Shown: positions 53,633 through 62,877, counted from the stretch's first letter. The stretch is DNA of 64,000 bases from Bacteroides sp. UBA7333 (GCA_002471195.1 DKPN01000003.1:16190-80189), one strand, 5' to 3'. The notes: generated by a model from the letters alone, not told the origin. Numbers and translations: made by a program.

Positions 53633-54688
53633 TTAGAATCGGGTCATAAATTCAATGACTATTTTATCTTGTTCGGACGCTTTGGGTGTGCCTCCTTGAT
53701 AAAAATATTTCTCATAATTTAAACGTATATCGGCTGTAAAGAGTTTGGTAAAACTGAAGGTTATTCCGCCCGTAATACGATGTCGTGCAAAATCGGTGGT
53801 GGGTAAAAGGGATGTTTCTTTGTCGAAGTTGCGCCCATCACTATGATCGGTCATCATATCATATCGGGCACCAAGCGACATTTGATGGAAGATTTTTTTT
53901 AAGGGAATGTAGTAACTGGCAAATGTATTGAAAGCATGTACCGCCTCATGTGCCCCATTGCTATAGGTTTTATAAAGATATTCGGCTTCGAGATGCATTT
54001 TTTTATTGTTGAAGTTGATACCGATGTCATACATTTGTATGGTAATATCTTCGGGTTTGATCATCTGGTTACTTAATACCAGATTAAAACCTTTGGCAAA
54101 CCCTAACTGTCCTTTTAAAGAGTAATTTAATGTTTTGCGCCACTCCTTTTGGTTGATCAGTCCTGCGCCACTGAAAACACCACCTTCTAATACGAAGGGT
54201 AGAGCAAAGTCTTTGCGGCTATAGGCCAATGTGGCTCCTACATCGCGTACATCGCCTACTTGCTTGGCAATAAAAGAGCGGTTGGCAAAAAATAATAGGT
54301 GTGGAGAACGATGTGCATCTATGGTAAAGGGTACACGCATTTGCCCTATGGTGAAATCGATATGTTTAACAGGGAATATACGTGTATAGGCATCAAGCAT
54401 TCTAATTGTACCTTGATCAGAAAGATCTATTTCGGCCTTATATGCAACAATGGGAAGTACATTTCCGGTAATGCTAAATCTTGCATTTCTAACTTGAAAA
54501 CGATTTTCATTTGTCGCAATTTGATATTCGTACTTTGCTCGTATCGTACCATGGATAGCCGGAATATAATCGGTCTTTTCCATCTTTTCTTTTTCGAGCT
54601 TTTTACCATCGACAGTAGTTTCGCATACCTGACTGCTAAGATTTGCTGCCACCAACAACATTAGAGCAATCAATACAGTTTTGTTCAT
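53633..54688 (-). CDS. OprO/OprP-like porin
   Basis: From ATG 54688 (MNKTVLIALMLLVAANLSSQ) the protein has 351 residues with a signal peptide. The longer frame (54742) would begin upstream of the -7 box at 54718-54725. The barrel strands resemble phosphate-selective porin O/P family proteins (IHGTIRAKYEYQIATNENRFQVRNARFSITGNVLPIVAYKAEIDLSDQG, IDFTIGQMRVPFTI, FLFFANRSFIAKQVGDVRDVGATLAY), ending KIVIEFMTRF with terminal Phe. It sits ahead of a CYTH gene, so a link to phosphate compounds is plausible but inferred. Confidence 0.85.
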   Translation of the reverse strand: MNKTVLIALMLLVAANLSSQVCETTVDGKKLEKEKMEKTDYIPAIHGTIRAKYEYQIATNENRFQVRNARFSITGNVLPIVAYKAEIDLSDQGTIRMLDAYTRIFPVKHIDFTIGQMRVPFTIDAHRSPHLLFFANRSFIAKQVGDVRDVGATLAYSRKDFALPFVLEGGVFSGAGLINQKEWRKTLNYSLKGQLGFAKGFNLVLSNQMIKPEDITIQMYDIGINFNNKKMHLEAEYLYKTYSNGAHEAVHAFNTFASYYIPLKKIFHQMSLGARYDMMTDHSDGRNFDKETSLLPTTDFARHRITGGITFSFTKLFTADIRLNYEKYFYQGGTPKASEQDKIVIEFMTRF

Positions 54689-54717
54689 TGTATTGTTATA
54701 TAAAATTAATTGTACTG

Positions 54718-54725
54718 CAAAATTA
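54718..54725 (-). promoter_or_regulatory. -7 box of the porin operon
   Basis: TAATTTTG on the minus strand, 29 bp before the porin ATG at 54688. It supports that start over the earlier in-frame start at 54742. Confidence 0.5.
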
Positions 54726-54783
54726 GTGTAGTCGATATACACATCTGTGTCATTAATGTTACAATCAAATTACATCTAAATAA

Positions 54784-54827
54784 TAAAAAACGCCATAGTG
54801 TTTAGTGGCAGATCTAAACGCTATGGC
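54784..54827 (-). terminator. Terminator of the 42-aa gene
   Basis: CGCCATAGTGTTTA (54790-54803) pairs with TAAACGCTATGGCG (54814-54827), 14 bp with one G-U pair and a 10-nt loop. On the minus strand a T-rich run follows. Confidence 0.8.
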
Positions 54828-54851
54828 GACAATACAACTTTAATAAAATTT

Positions 54852-54980
54852 CTAATAGAATGAATATCCTACTATCATAATTATGGCCAGAATGAGCAAT
54901 GCGATGAAAACGATTTTAATAACTTGCTCTGCTTGCTTTTCTTCTTTTTTTCTTTGTGCTACATGTTTACTCTTTCCCAT
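54852..54980 (-). CDS. Small single-pass membrane protein of 42 residues
   Basis: The frame encodes MGKSKHVAQRKKEEKQAEQV followed by a hydrophobic helix at about 21-40 and a short Tyr/Phe end. The N-terminus is highly charged and basic, so it stays inside and the helix spans the membrane. It has a full -33/-7 promoter (TTTG-N19-TAACTTTG at 55040-55010), the prfB terminator upstream and its own terminator downstream, so it is an independent transcription unit. Function is unknown. It lies beside prfB and may act on ribosomes, secretion or envelope, but nothing shows this. Confidence 0.82.
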   Translation of the reverse strand: MGKSKHVAQRKKEEKQAEQVIKIVFIALLILAIIMIVGYSFY

Positions 54981-55009
54981 AAATAGAAGATTTTTAAGTT
55001 ATTGTAACT

Positions 55010-55040
55010 CAAAGTTAAAACAAAAAAGAAATAAAACAAA
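55010..55040 (-). promoter_or_regulatory. Promoter of the 42-aa gene
   Basis: On the minus strand TTTG (55040-55037), 19 bp, TAACTTTG (55017-55010), with the ATG at 54980. Both boxes and the spacing match the Bacteroidota consensus. Confidence 0.75.
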
Positions 55041-55053
55041 CAAATGTTTACTT

Positions 55054-55107
55054 AAAATAAAAAAAGAAGCATATCATAACCCTTGATTGGGGGTATGATA
55101 TGCTTCT
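55054..55107 (-). terminator. Terminator of prfB
   Basis: AGAAGCATATCATA (55065-55078) and its complement (55094-55107) form a 14-bp perfect stem. On the minus strand it is followed by a long T-rich run (A-rich at 55054-55064 on the plus strand). Confidence 0.85.
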
Positions 55108-55156
55108 ATATCATAGATAGCATACGGCGCTATCAATGGATATTATTTCTCTGAAT

Positions 55157-56275
55157 TTATGAGTTGCTTTCGTCTGAAAATTCCATGAGGTAGGCTTTTA
55201 CAAATCCCTCAATTTTTCCATCCATCACACCATTCACATCCGATGTTTGATAATTGGTACGATGATCTTTCACACGACGGTCATCGAATACATACGAACG
55301 AATTTGTGATCCCCATTCGATTTTCTTCTTACCCGCTTCTACTTTTGCCTGTTCGGCCATGCGATGTTGCAACTCTTTATCATAAAGAATAGAACGAAGT
55401 TGACGCATTGCATTTTCTTTGTTCTTGGGTTGGTCGCGTGTCTCGGTGTTTTCAATTAAGATTTCTTCTTCTTCGCCCGTGTAAGGATCTTTGAATTGGT
55501 AACGAAGACGTACTCCCGATTCTACTTTATTTACGTTCTGTCCGCCGGCACCACCACTTCGGAATGTATCCCAAGAGATGCAAGCAGGGAGAATATTTAC
55601 TTCGATCGTATCGTCAACCAAGGGTGTAACAAATACTGACGCAAACGATGTCATTCGTTTTCCTTGTGCATTGTATGGAGATACACGAACCAAACGGTGT
55701 ACTCCGTTTTCGCCTTTCAAATAGCCATATGCATAATCGCCTTCAATCTGAATTGTACAAGTTTTTATTCCGGCTTCATCGCCTTCTTGCAATATAGAAA
55801 TAGTGGCTTTATAACCATTTGTTTCGGCATAACGTAAATACATACGCATCAACATTGAAGCCCAATCCTGACTTTCTGTTCCACCGGCTCCTGAGTTTAT
55901 TTTCAATATACAACTCATTTGATCGGCTTCACCGCGAAGCATGTTTTTCAGTTCAAGATCTTCGAGTGCCTCGAAAGCTTTTTTGTATGCTTCGTCTACC
56001 TCTTGCTCTGTAACCAGCTCGTCCTTGCAGAAGTCAAAAGCCAACTCAGTTTCATCGGTCAGTGTTTTTACGTGATTGTATCCTTCAATCCATTTTTGCA
56101 GACCTTTTACTTTTTTCATCTGAGCTTCGGCTGTTTTTTGGTCATCCCAAAAACCCGGAGCTTGTGTGCGAAGTTGTTCTTCTTCAACTTGAATAATTTT
56201 CGCATCTATATCGAGATAACGGTGTAAAGCTTCCGTACGCTCTTTAATGTTCTTTAGTTGCTCTATAGTTATCAT
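55157..56275 (-). CDS. prfB: Peptide chain release factor 2
   Basis: RF2 recognises UAA and UGA stop codons and triggers peptide release. The 372-residue protein contains the GGQ motif in FRSGGAGGQNVNKVESGVRL and the stop-recognition tripeptide in VRVSPYNAQGKRMTSF, where SPY replaces the usual SPF. The reading frame is continuous through HRYLDIDAK, so the programmed +1 frameshift found in many prfB genes (near codon 25) is absent. It has a good promoter and terminator and is a single-gene unit. Confidence 0.95.
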   Translation of the reverse strand: MITIEQLKNIKERTEALHRYLDIDAKIIQVEEEQLRTQAPGFWDDQKTAEAQMKKVKGLQKWIEGYNHVKTLTDETELAFDFCKDELVTEQEVDEAYKKAFEALEDLELKNMLRGEADQMSCILKINSGAGGTESQDWASMLMRMYLRYAETNGYKATISILQEGDEAGIKTCTIQIEGDYAYGYLKGENGVHRLVRVSPYNAQGKRMTSFASVFVTPLVDDTIEVNILPACISWDTFRSGGAGGQNVNKVESGVRLRYQFKDPYTGEEEEILIENTETRDQPKNKENAMRQLRSILYDKELQHRMAEQAKVEAGKKKIEWGSQIRSYVFDDRRVKDHRTNYQTSDVNGVMDGKIEGFVKAYLMEFSDESNS

Positions 56276-56295
56276 ATTCTTAAAAAATTAGGTCG

Positions 56296-56326
56296 CAAAG
56301 ATACATCAAATATGCTCATATTCAAA
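56296..56326 (-). promoter_or_regulatory. Promoter of prfB
   Basis: On the minus strand TTTG (56326-56323), 19 bp, TATCTTTG (56303-56296), 20 bp before the ATG at 56275. It is a textbook Bacteroidota pair. Confidence 0.75.
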
Positions 56327-56466
56327 GAAAAAGAATAATGAAGTAAGGGTGTTACTAATGGCTTAAAATGAATTTATTGTGTTTTTAGAAACAACAACAT
56401 TTCTGTACAATTGGTTGATGCTTACGAAATAAGTGTGTTTTATCCATGTATGAATATTAATAATGA

Positions 56467-56497
56467 AGCGGTTGATATGTATAAGATATCAACCGCT
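56467..56497 (-). terminator. Terminator-like hairpin after the second T9SS gene
   Basis: AGCGGTTGATAT (56467-56478) pairs perfectly with ATATCAACCGCT (56486-56497), loop 7 nt, about 60 bp after the gene end. The T run on the minus strand is weak. Nothing else is evident in the 56327-56558 gap. Confidence 0.6.
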
Positions 56498-56558
56498 ATC
56501 ACATAGAAACTCTATCTTAACTATCGAGATTGAATGTTTTTGTGTATGAAATAAAATA

Positions 56559-58394
56559 CTACTTCACCATCAGTTTTATAACTTGATTTTGTGCTTTCAA
56601 TAAATATACGCCCTCTGTCAGCGATGAGATATCTATTTTTACTTTTTCTTTTCCTTCCGAATTCTCATTAATCATTAACTGACCGGACAGGTTATAAATT
56701 GAAATTGAGGTTTGTTCTCCATTCAGGCCTTTTAGTGTAATTGCATCTTTGGCTGGATTAGGATAGATAGAAAGATGATCTATATTCATGTCTTGTTTAA
56801 CACCAGTGCCTTCGCCGGTACTTTTCTTTAAGCTGATATCATCCATTGTTAAATAAAAGGGTGTACTATTAATATATCCTTTGATGGTTAAATTATATAA
56901 TCCTGTTTCATTAACAGTGAATATTTTTTTGAATTGTTGATAATCACCATTTGTCACTCCAGTAGCTTCAATTAAACCAATCGACTGGGTGATGAATTCG
57001 GGAAGTCCTTTATTTAATTTAACTTCAATGTTGGCATGATTTCTATTCTCATGATCTTGTCTTGCATACATTTCAAACTCATAACTTTGTCCTTCTTTAA
57101 GTAATATAGGTGTGCTTAAGGTATTCGTATTGCCATAATACAAACAAAGGCTGTTATTTCCTGTTCGTGGATAGCGGTTATAATCAATATTATTCATGTA
57201 TACTTGCCATTGTTTTGTTCCGATAATATTAAGATCCATCCAGTTCTGAACATTTAAAGGCCCTTGTGCATAGTCTTCAAAACCTTCAAAAAAATCAGAC
57301 TCCTCTAAGTTATGGTAAATCCACAATTCACCATCTATCGTAACATTGCTTAAAGGCATTATAAATGTAAGATTTTCATTTATTGGTATTAAATGATTCT
57401 CGCTATCTTTTACTCTCAGTTTTTTAATGCTGTAGTTTTCATCATGTATCACATTGATTTGAACTACATCACCGGCATTGGCTATGGGTTTATCAACATT
57501 TATTGTACCATTCTCAATTTCCTCACAAACAATATTCAGCCCTTCGCTTTTTGCAAAAGATGCAGTTATTATAATATCATAACGCGCCGGCATAATGAAA
57601 GTGTTATCGGCCGATGCGTTAATCAATGTTCCTTGTTCATCGGTAGCTATTATTTGTTTTAAACCATATCCGGCGTTCGGTGATGCGATAACATGTACTG
57701 TTTCGCCAGGGCCGGCAGATGTCTTATCGACAGAAATTGTTCCGTTGGTTATATTTTCATTATTACAAATAATCGATTTTTGGCTGAATGATTCATTCTC
57801 TGTTTGAGATATACTCATCCATGTGTTGTTAAATCGCGGTCCATATTGGCCACTCCATCCTTTTGAATCTACTCCTTTCATCTCATATTTAATAGAATGT
57901 ACAGAACTAGGTAGCTGTATTTTCTTCGTAATATTTGTCCATGGAACATCGCTCGATTGGTACTCTATATCAAATAATGTAGTACTTGATAATACATGAC
58001 CGTTTATATCATAAAAATAAATAGTTGTCGATGCCTTGCCTATATTATCGCCTGCCCAAGGGCACATATAATTACCTCCAAAAGTAAGGTAAGGCTGCAA
58101 TTCAATTTGTTCTTTAGTAAATCCTACATCTTCTAAGAGGATAGTTTGCGACATAACACAGGTTTGATGCGAACTAGCCCAGCATGCTATTTCATCTTCA
58201 CCATTTTTTATGCCCCAACCTCTGTTTGGGTCTAAACTGTTAGTTGTCCAATTGTTGAATCCATCTTCTACATTAGAGTTAATAAGTAAATTCGTATTCC
58301 ACGGGGTCGATTCTTGTGCGTAGATAAGGTTCAAAGATGATATTATCATCATCATCACGAATGATAGAGTTTTAGAAATGTAATTTAGTTTCAT
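56559..58394 (-). CDS. T9SS-exported surface protein with bacterial repeat domains
   Basis: The 611-residue protein has a signal peptide (cleavage IYAQ-E, about 26). A carbohydrate-binding-like beta-sandwich region follows at about 30-200. Two InlB-type/bacterial repeat modules follow (GTISVDKTSAGPGETVHVIASPNAGYGLKQI and GTINVDKPIANAGDVVQINVIHDENYSIKKL, about 215-355). A second beta-sandwich (about 365-530) precedes a T9SS type A sorting domain at about 540-611 (LSIYPNPAKDAITLKGL, IYNLSGQLMI, EGVYLLKAQNQVIKLMVK). It is secreted to the surface; the ligand is unknown. The regulator gene lies about 440 bp upstream. Confidence 0.85.
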   Translation of the reverse strand: MKLNYISKTLSFVMMMIISSLNLIYAQESTPWNTNLLINSNVEDGFNNWTTNSLDPNRGWGIKNGEDEIACWASSHQTCVMSQTILLEDVGFTKEQIELQPYLTFGGNYMCPWAGDNIGKASTTIYFYDINGHVLSSTTLFDIEYQSSDVPWTNITKKIQLPSSVHSIKYEMKGVDSKGWSGQYGPRFNNTWMSISQTENESFSQKSIICNNENITNGTISVDKTSAGPGETVHVIASPNAGYGLKQIIATDEQGTLINASADNTFIMPARYDIIITASFAKSEGLNIVCEEIENGTINVDKPIANAGDVVQINVIHDENYSIKKLRVKDSENHLIPINENLTFIMPLSNVTIDGELWIYHNLEESDFFEGFEDYAQGPLNVQNWMDLNIIGTKQWQVYMNNIDYNRYPRTGNNSLCLYYGNTNTLSTPILLKEGQSYEFEMYARQDHENRNHANIEVKLNKGLPEFITQSIGLIEATGVTNGDYQQFKKIFTVNETGLYNLTIKGYINSTPFYLTMDDISLKKSTGEGTGVKQDMNIDHLSIYPNPAKDAITLKGLNGEQTSISIYNLSGQLMINENSEGKEKVKIDISSLTEGVYLLKAQNQVIKLMVK

Positions 58395-58579
58395 AACTTA
58401 GTTTTTAAAAATTAATACATTAAACATTTATTATTCCTTTTTCCTTTTGTTGCTATTATTTCGGAAACAAATATCGCATGTGATAAAAATAAAGTTATGT
58501 CATACGTGCAATTTATAGTGTCATATACGCAAAGTGTTTAATGTCAATTGTTTGTGTGGGGTTTTGATGTTCGTTTTTC

Positions 58580-58672
58580 AAATAAATATGGGTCAACCGG
58601 TGTCTCTGAAACTGCTTTAAGGCTCGCTTCCCAATCTTGTTCAGGATGGTTTGACCTTTGTTTTATTTCTAA
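58580..58672. repeat. Imperfect long inverted repeat
   Basis: AAATAAATATGGGTCAACC near 58580-58598 is partly complementary to GGTTTGACCTTTGTTTTATTT near 58648-58672 (AAATAAA and GGTCAA blocks match). No open frame is found in the 58395-58830 gap. Confidence 0.4.
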
Positions 58673-58724
58673 TACTAGATATCAATAAATAATAGTGTTG
58701 TAATAAAGCGCTTGACTTGTGATG

Positions 58725-58786
58725 GTGACTCTCCTTAGTCAGCGTGATAAATCCCCTTATTTACCGCGCTGACTAAGCGGAGTCAC
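58725..58786. repeat. Strong hairpin after the AraC-type gene
   Basis: GTGACTC..CTTAGTCAGCG (58725-58744) pairs with CGCTGACTAAGCGGAGTCAC (58767-58786) at 18 of 20 positions, with further pairing of TAAAT/ATTTA in the loop. No clear T tract follows on the minus strand, so it may be a decayed element rather than a simple terminator. Confidence 0.6.
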
Positions 58787-58830
58787 TAAACAGGCTTAAA
58801 TTGATGACAACAAGAATTGTTATCATCGAT

Positions 58831-60555
58831 TTATGAGTGTGATATTTTTCTATACTCTGTGGGGGTAAGGAAGTATTTAGCTTTAAATTGTCGGAAGAAT
58901 GTACGAGAGGATGAGAACCCCGAATCAATGGCAATATTATCAATGGTAAGTTCATCGCATGTTTCGAGCAACGAACAAGCAAACCTGAGGCGCTGCTCGT
59001 TGATATATTCCATAACACTTAATCCATCTTCCGAGTAGGTACGAATAGAATCTGCAATATATGTACGATTGCTCCTAACCAATGAGGATAGTTCATCTCT
59101 ACCGAATTCAGGATCAGTAAAAACTTTTGTTTCCCACATCTTTTTGTGAATCTCATTAAATAAAAGCTCTTCTTTTGTAAGTTGATTTTTAGGTAGTGTT
59201 TCTCGAAGAACTATAACTTTTTCGTTCGTGCTCTCTTGTTCTCTAATTTTTTGATATAAGATTTTATTCCGTTTTTTTAAACGTTGCGAATATATAATAT
59301 ATGTAGCTAATAAAATCAATAATAAAAATCCGAAAAGTATTGAGAATGATAAACGATTACGGTGTAAAATAGTCTCTTGCTGAAGCTTATCTACTTCATA
59401 TTGTGTTTGCAATTCCAACATTTTTGTTTCATTGCTCGCGTTGATTAACGAATCTTTGATGTGAAAATATAAATTGGCTGTTTTATATCCCTCTTCCCAT
59501 CTTTCGAGCGACCCTAACAAACGCATCTTATCACCAATATAATAACAAGATGTCATCTCATTTTTAGGTGAATAGGCAATAAGTGAGTCACACCATCGTA
59601 ATGCTGTGTTTTTATTATCAATTGCTAAATTGTAACGGAAATGTATTTTGGCATTAAAGTAGGCAGGAATACCAACTACATCTTGAGGATATTGTTCTAT
59701 TAAATTGCATATTGATGTGTAATAGTCATCCAACTCTTGCCTAGACAATTCTTTTCCATTTGTAATCATCTTGTCGTAAGCTGATATCAATGTGCGGCGC
59801 GAATAGAAGGGTCTATTCTTCATTTCGGGTTCGTTGAAAAAGAGTTTGGCAAAATCAACATATTCTCGTGCATATTGTATATCGGCACTTCCCAAGCCCA
59901 ACAATATTTGCCGTTGAAAGCGAAGACTCTCTCGGAAAGGTTGTTTTCTTGCAATATCCAATGCTTCTATCATGTAATCGTTTGACGATTTCATGCTACG
60001 CAACTTATTGGCCATCCTCTCAAAACTAGAAATGATACCTAATGTATAAAGTATTCGCATTGCTTTATATGGTGCATTAATTCGATCAATATTGACTTGT
60101 TCTATTAATATTCTATCTGCCACCGATTCATAGTTTTTCCAATCTTTAATATCTTTCATTAATTGAAGATACTCTGCGTTACATTGGGCACGTGCTCCAC
60201 CGATATATTCATTATTATATCTAAGCCAATTATTAACTGAGTCATTCAACTCCTTTCGTTGAAACCGCATAATGATGGGTACTATCAAATCGTCCATCGT
60301 ATTAATATCTTTCTGAGACACTGCTTCGTTCCAACATGCATACAAATATTCAGATTTTCCTAATGAAAAATCAATATCACATAAATGATTGAGTAACTCT
60401 AATCTTCTCTCTTTTTCATTTTGGGGCAAACAATCAAGAATCGTGATAAGACTATCACGAGATGAAATCAGATTGGTGGCTGATAATGATGATGTTTGAA
60501 AGATATAAAATGCTAAAAATAATACGATAATAAATGGTTTTCGTTGGAAGATCAT
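58831..60555 (-). CDS. Membrane-anchored AraC-type transcriptional regulator with TPR-like sensor
   Basis: The 574-residue protein has an N-terminal signal/anchor (IIVLFLAFYIFQTSSLSA). An all-helical TPR-like region spans about 30-390. One membrane helix is at about 395-418 (RLSFSILFGFLLLILLATYIIYSQ), followed by a short coiled segment. The C-terminal AraC DNA-binding domain is at about 475-572 (LSVMEYINEQRLRFACSLLETCDELTIDNIAIDSGFSSSRTFFRQFKAKYFLTPTEYRK). It probably senses an envelope signal and regulates genes in the cytoplasm. The nearby T9SS gene is a possible target, by position only. Confidence 0.88.
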   Translation of the reverse strand: MIFQRKPFIIVLFLAFYIFQTSSLSATNLISSRDSLITILDCLPQNEKERRLELLNHLCDIDFSLGKSEYLYACWNEAVSQKDINTMDDLIVPIIMRFQRKELNDSVNNWLRYNNEYIGGARAQCNAEYLQLMKDIKDWKNYESVADRILIEQVNIDRINAPYKAMRILYTLGIISSFERMANKLRSMKSSNDYMIEALDIARKQPFRESLRFQRQILLGLGSADIQYAREYVDFAKLFFNEPEMKNRPFYSRRTLISAYDKMITNGKELSRQELDDYYTSICNLIEQYPQDVVGIPAYFNAKIHFRYNLAIDNKNTALRWCDSLIAYSPKNEMTSCYYIGDKMRLLGSLERWEEGYKTANLYFHIKDSLINASNETKMLELQTQYEVDKLQQETILHRNRLSFSILFGFLLLILLATYIIYSQRLKKRNKILYQKIREQESTNEKVIVLRETLPKNQLTKEELLFNEIHKKMWETKVFTDPEFGRDELSSLVRSNRTYIADSIRTYSEDGLSVMEYINEQRLRFACSLLETCDELTIDNIAIDSGFSSSRTFFRQFKAKYFLTPTEYRKISHS

Positions 60556-60602
60556 AGTATTCTGGCTTTATAATATAGAGATTGGTATGTTGTAATTCTT
60601 AG

Positions 60603-60610
60603 CAAATGTA
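60603..60610 (-). promoter_or_regulatory. -7 box upstream of the AraC-type gene
   Basis: TACATTTG on the minus strand, 47 bp before the ATG at 60555. No -33 box at standard spacing. Confidence 0.4.
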
Positions 60611-60641
60611 ATTGAATCCTTTATATTAAAAAAATATTGAT

Positions 60642-60711
60642 AAAATATAAGCCAAACAATCCACATATAAAGCTCGTTTTTTGCTGGCTTTATATATGGA
60701 TTGTTTGGCTT
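60642..60711 (-). terminator. Terminator of the acyl-CoA ligase gene
   Basis: A 25-bp inverted repeat (60649-60673 with 60687-60711) with one mismatch and a 13-nt loop, just after the ligase stop. On the minus strand it is followed by an AT-rich run. It is one of the longest hairpins in the window. Confidence 0.8.
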
Positions 60712-60727
60712 TGGACGCACTGTTTTT

Positions 60728-62533
60728 TTACTCTGCGTACATTTTGTCTATAATTTCTTTATAGTTTTTGGCAATTGCACTACGTTTAATTTTTAATGTA
60801 TTCGTAAGTTCTCCTCTTTCCATACTGAATGGTTCAGTAAGTAGTGTAAAACGTTTAATTTGTTCGTAATTTGCAAATTGTTGTTGAAGAGTACCAATAC
60901 GATTTTTAAATAGTTCCATTATTTTCGGATTCTGCAATAAATCATCCATATCTTTAAATTCGATATGTTTTTCTTTTGCATAATTCTTAACATTAGCATA
61001 TACAGGAACGATAAGAGCTGAAACAAATTTACGTTCGTCGGCAATTATTGCGATTTGATCAATATAACGGTCGATGGCAATCTTTGTTTCGAGGGCTTGA
61101 GGCGAGATATACTTGCCATTAGATGTTTTAAAAAGGTCTTTAATACGCTCTGTTAGATATAAAGTATCACCTTTTATATATCCCGCATCACCTGTTTTAA
61201 ACCATCCATCTTCGGTAAATACAGCTGCCGTTTCTGCTGGTTTATTATAATATCCTTTGGTAATTGTTTTTCCTTTTAATAAGATTTCATTCTCCTTACC
61301 AATTTTCACTTGTACATCTGGCATAATTTTACCCACTGATCCTATTTCGAATCCTGTATATGGGTAGCACGATACTGTAGCTGTTGATTCTGTCAAGCCA
61401 TACCCAACTAGCATGTTGATACCTACTGAATGCACAAATTGACAAATCTCATCGGGAACAGCTGCTCCGGCAGTTGGGAAGAAGTTGCCCTTTTCAATAC
61501 CAATAGTTTTCTTTAATAATGAAAAAATATTCTTTTCGTAGAAATTATATTTCATTTTAAGAAGCGTTGGAGGTGTTTTACCAGCACGAATATAATCGAT
61601 GTTGTATTTCCTTCCCACTCTAAGAGCATCTAGCATCATTATCTTTTTGATACCTTTTGTTTCAGCAATCTTTTCTTGTACTCCCGCATAAACTTTTTCC
61701 CAGAAACGAGGAACGCTACACATGATGGTCGGGCGTATCTCTTTAATGGTGGTTTGAATGTCGATTGGTTTCAAGTTGATACAGATTTCGGTACCCATAT
61801 ACAAACAGAAGTAACACCATGCCTTTTCAAATACATGTGTTAATGGCAAGAAATTCATTGATACATCTTGATCACTCATGCTTGTTAAGCGAAGCTCATG
61901 AATGCGAAATGCTTCTAAATAGTTAGAGTGATGTAACATTACACCTTTGGGTTCGCCAGTTGTTCCCGATGTATAAAGAATGTTAGCTAAATCATCTTCA
62001 GAAGCTTTCGAAGTTCGCTCTGCAACTATAGCCTCTTCTGATAAGTCTTCGCCCATTGCAATGAATTCATCAAAATAGATAGACGAAACATCACGAGGAT
62101 CTTTTACTACATTGCGATCGAAAATAATGAGCTTTTCGAGTGAGTCGCAAAAACCAAAAATGCTGAATGCTGCATCATATTGATATTGTTCGCCTACAAA
62201 TAAAAAGCGAATCTTTGCATCATGAATTATATATTGAGCTTGTGCACCAGAACTGGTAGCATAAAATGGAATAGGTACGGCTCTATTAGCGAATGCACCG
62301 AAGTCAACGTAAAACCACTCTGGCATGTTTTGTGCAAATATACCGATGTTTTCTTGCTCCAGAACACCTAATTTAACAAAGGCATTAGCTGCTTTTCGTG
62401 TAGTAGTCGATAGCTGATTCCATGTAATTGGAATCCATTTCGAAGTCTGATAATCACGATATCTTAAAGCTACTTTTTCGCCATACTTCTCTGCTTGGTT
62501 ATGTACCAAAACAGATAAATGAAAGTTATTCAT
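60728..62533 (-). CDS. Long-chain-fatty-acid-CoA ligase (AMP-forming)
   Basis: The enzyme activates fatty acids as acyl-AMP and then acyl-CoA. From ATG 62533 (MNNFHLSVLVHNQAEKYGEKVALRYRD) it has 601 residues. The earlier ATG at 62563 lies inside the -7 box at 62561-62568 and is rejected. Motifs: P-loop ILYTSGTTGEPKGVML, VGYGLTESTATVSCYPYTG, GWFKTGDAGYIKGDTLYLTERIKDLFKTSNGKYISPQALE and the C-terminal lysine region RGELTNTLKIKRSAI. It resembles the eukaryote-like FAA/LACS-type bacterial ligases. It is a single-gene unit with a strong terminator. Confidence 0.93.
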   Translation of the reverse strand: MNNFHLSVLVHNQAEKYGEKVALRYRDYQTSKWIPITWNQLSTTTRKAANAFVKLGVLEQENIGIFAQNMPEWFYVDFGAFANRAVPIPFYATSSGAQAQYIIHDAKIRFLFVGEQYQYDAAFSIFGFCDSLEKLIIFDRNVVKDPRDVSSIYFDEFIAMGEDLSEEAIVAERTSKASEDDLANILYTSGTTGEPKGVMLHHSNYLEAFRIHELRLTSMSDQDVSMNFLPLTHVFEKAWCYFCLYMGTEICINLKPIDIQTTIKEIRPTIMCSVPRFWEKVYAGVQEKIAETKGIKKIMMLDALRVGRKYNIDYIRAGKTPPTLLKMKYNFYEKNIFSLLKKTIGIEKGNFFPTAGAAVPDEICQFVHSVGINMLVGYGLTESTATVSCYPYTGFEIGSVGKIMPDVQVKIGKENEILLKGKTITKGYYNKPAETAAVFTEDGWFKTGDAGYIKGDTLYLTERIKDLFKTSNGKYISPQALETKIAIDRYIDQIAIIADERKFVSALIVPVYANVKNYAKEKHIEFKDMDDLLQNPKIMELFKNRIGTLQQQFANYEQIKRFTLLTEPFSMERGELTNTLKIKRSAIAKNYKEIIDKMYAE

Positions 62534-62560
62534 ATTCTTTGTTTTTAGTGAATACGTGCG

Positions 62561-62568
62561 CAAAGGTA
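62561..62568 (-). promoter_or_regulatory. -7 box of the acyl-CoA ligase gene
   Basis: TACCTTTG on the minus strand, 27 bp before the ATG at 62533. It fixes the start of the ligase gene. The rest of the 62569-62877 gap is AT-rich and I see no gene. Confidence 0.55.
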
Positions 62569-62877
62569 TTAGTTTTATTTGAAACTAAAAAGTTTGTACT
62601 CTTTTCTTATTGAAGTATCCACTCTATCCTTGCGCAATGACAATGTAGAAACCTCTAAATCAGTGTTATTTACTCTATTATAACATTAATGCTAAACAAC
62701 GCAAATTGTTTACCTTCTTTTAGCTATTTAATACTTGCATAGCTAATATTTATAATATGATATTTATATCTGGTTAATGGGTGTATCATGAAGGTATAAT
62801 TTGTGTCCGATTTGTTTATTAATGTTTCATTGAGCTAACAATGAAGAGCAATATCAACAATCTAATAAATTAATCAT

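Noticed and set aside
54883..55086. 67-residue plus-strand frame
   Set aside because: It is antisense to the 42-aa gene and its promoter, and the minus-strand gene has full signals.
56190..56275. Programmed +1 frameshift in prfB
   Set aside because: The frame is open from ATG through HRYLDIDAK with no in-frame TGA and no slippery CTT-TGA site.
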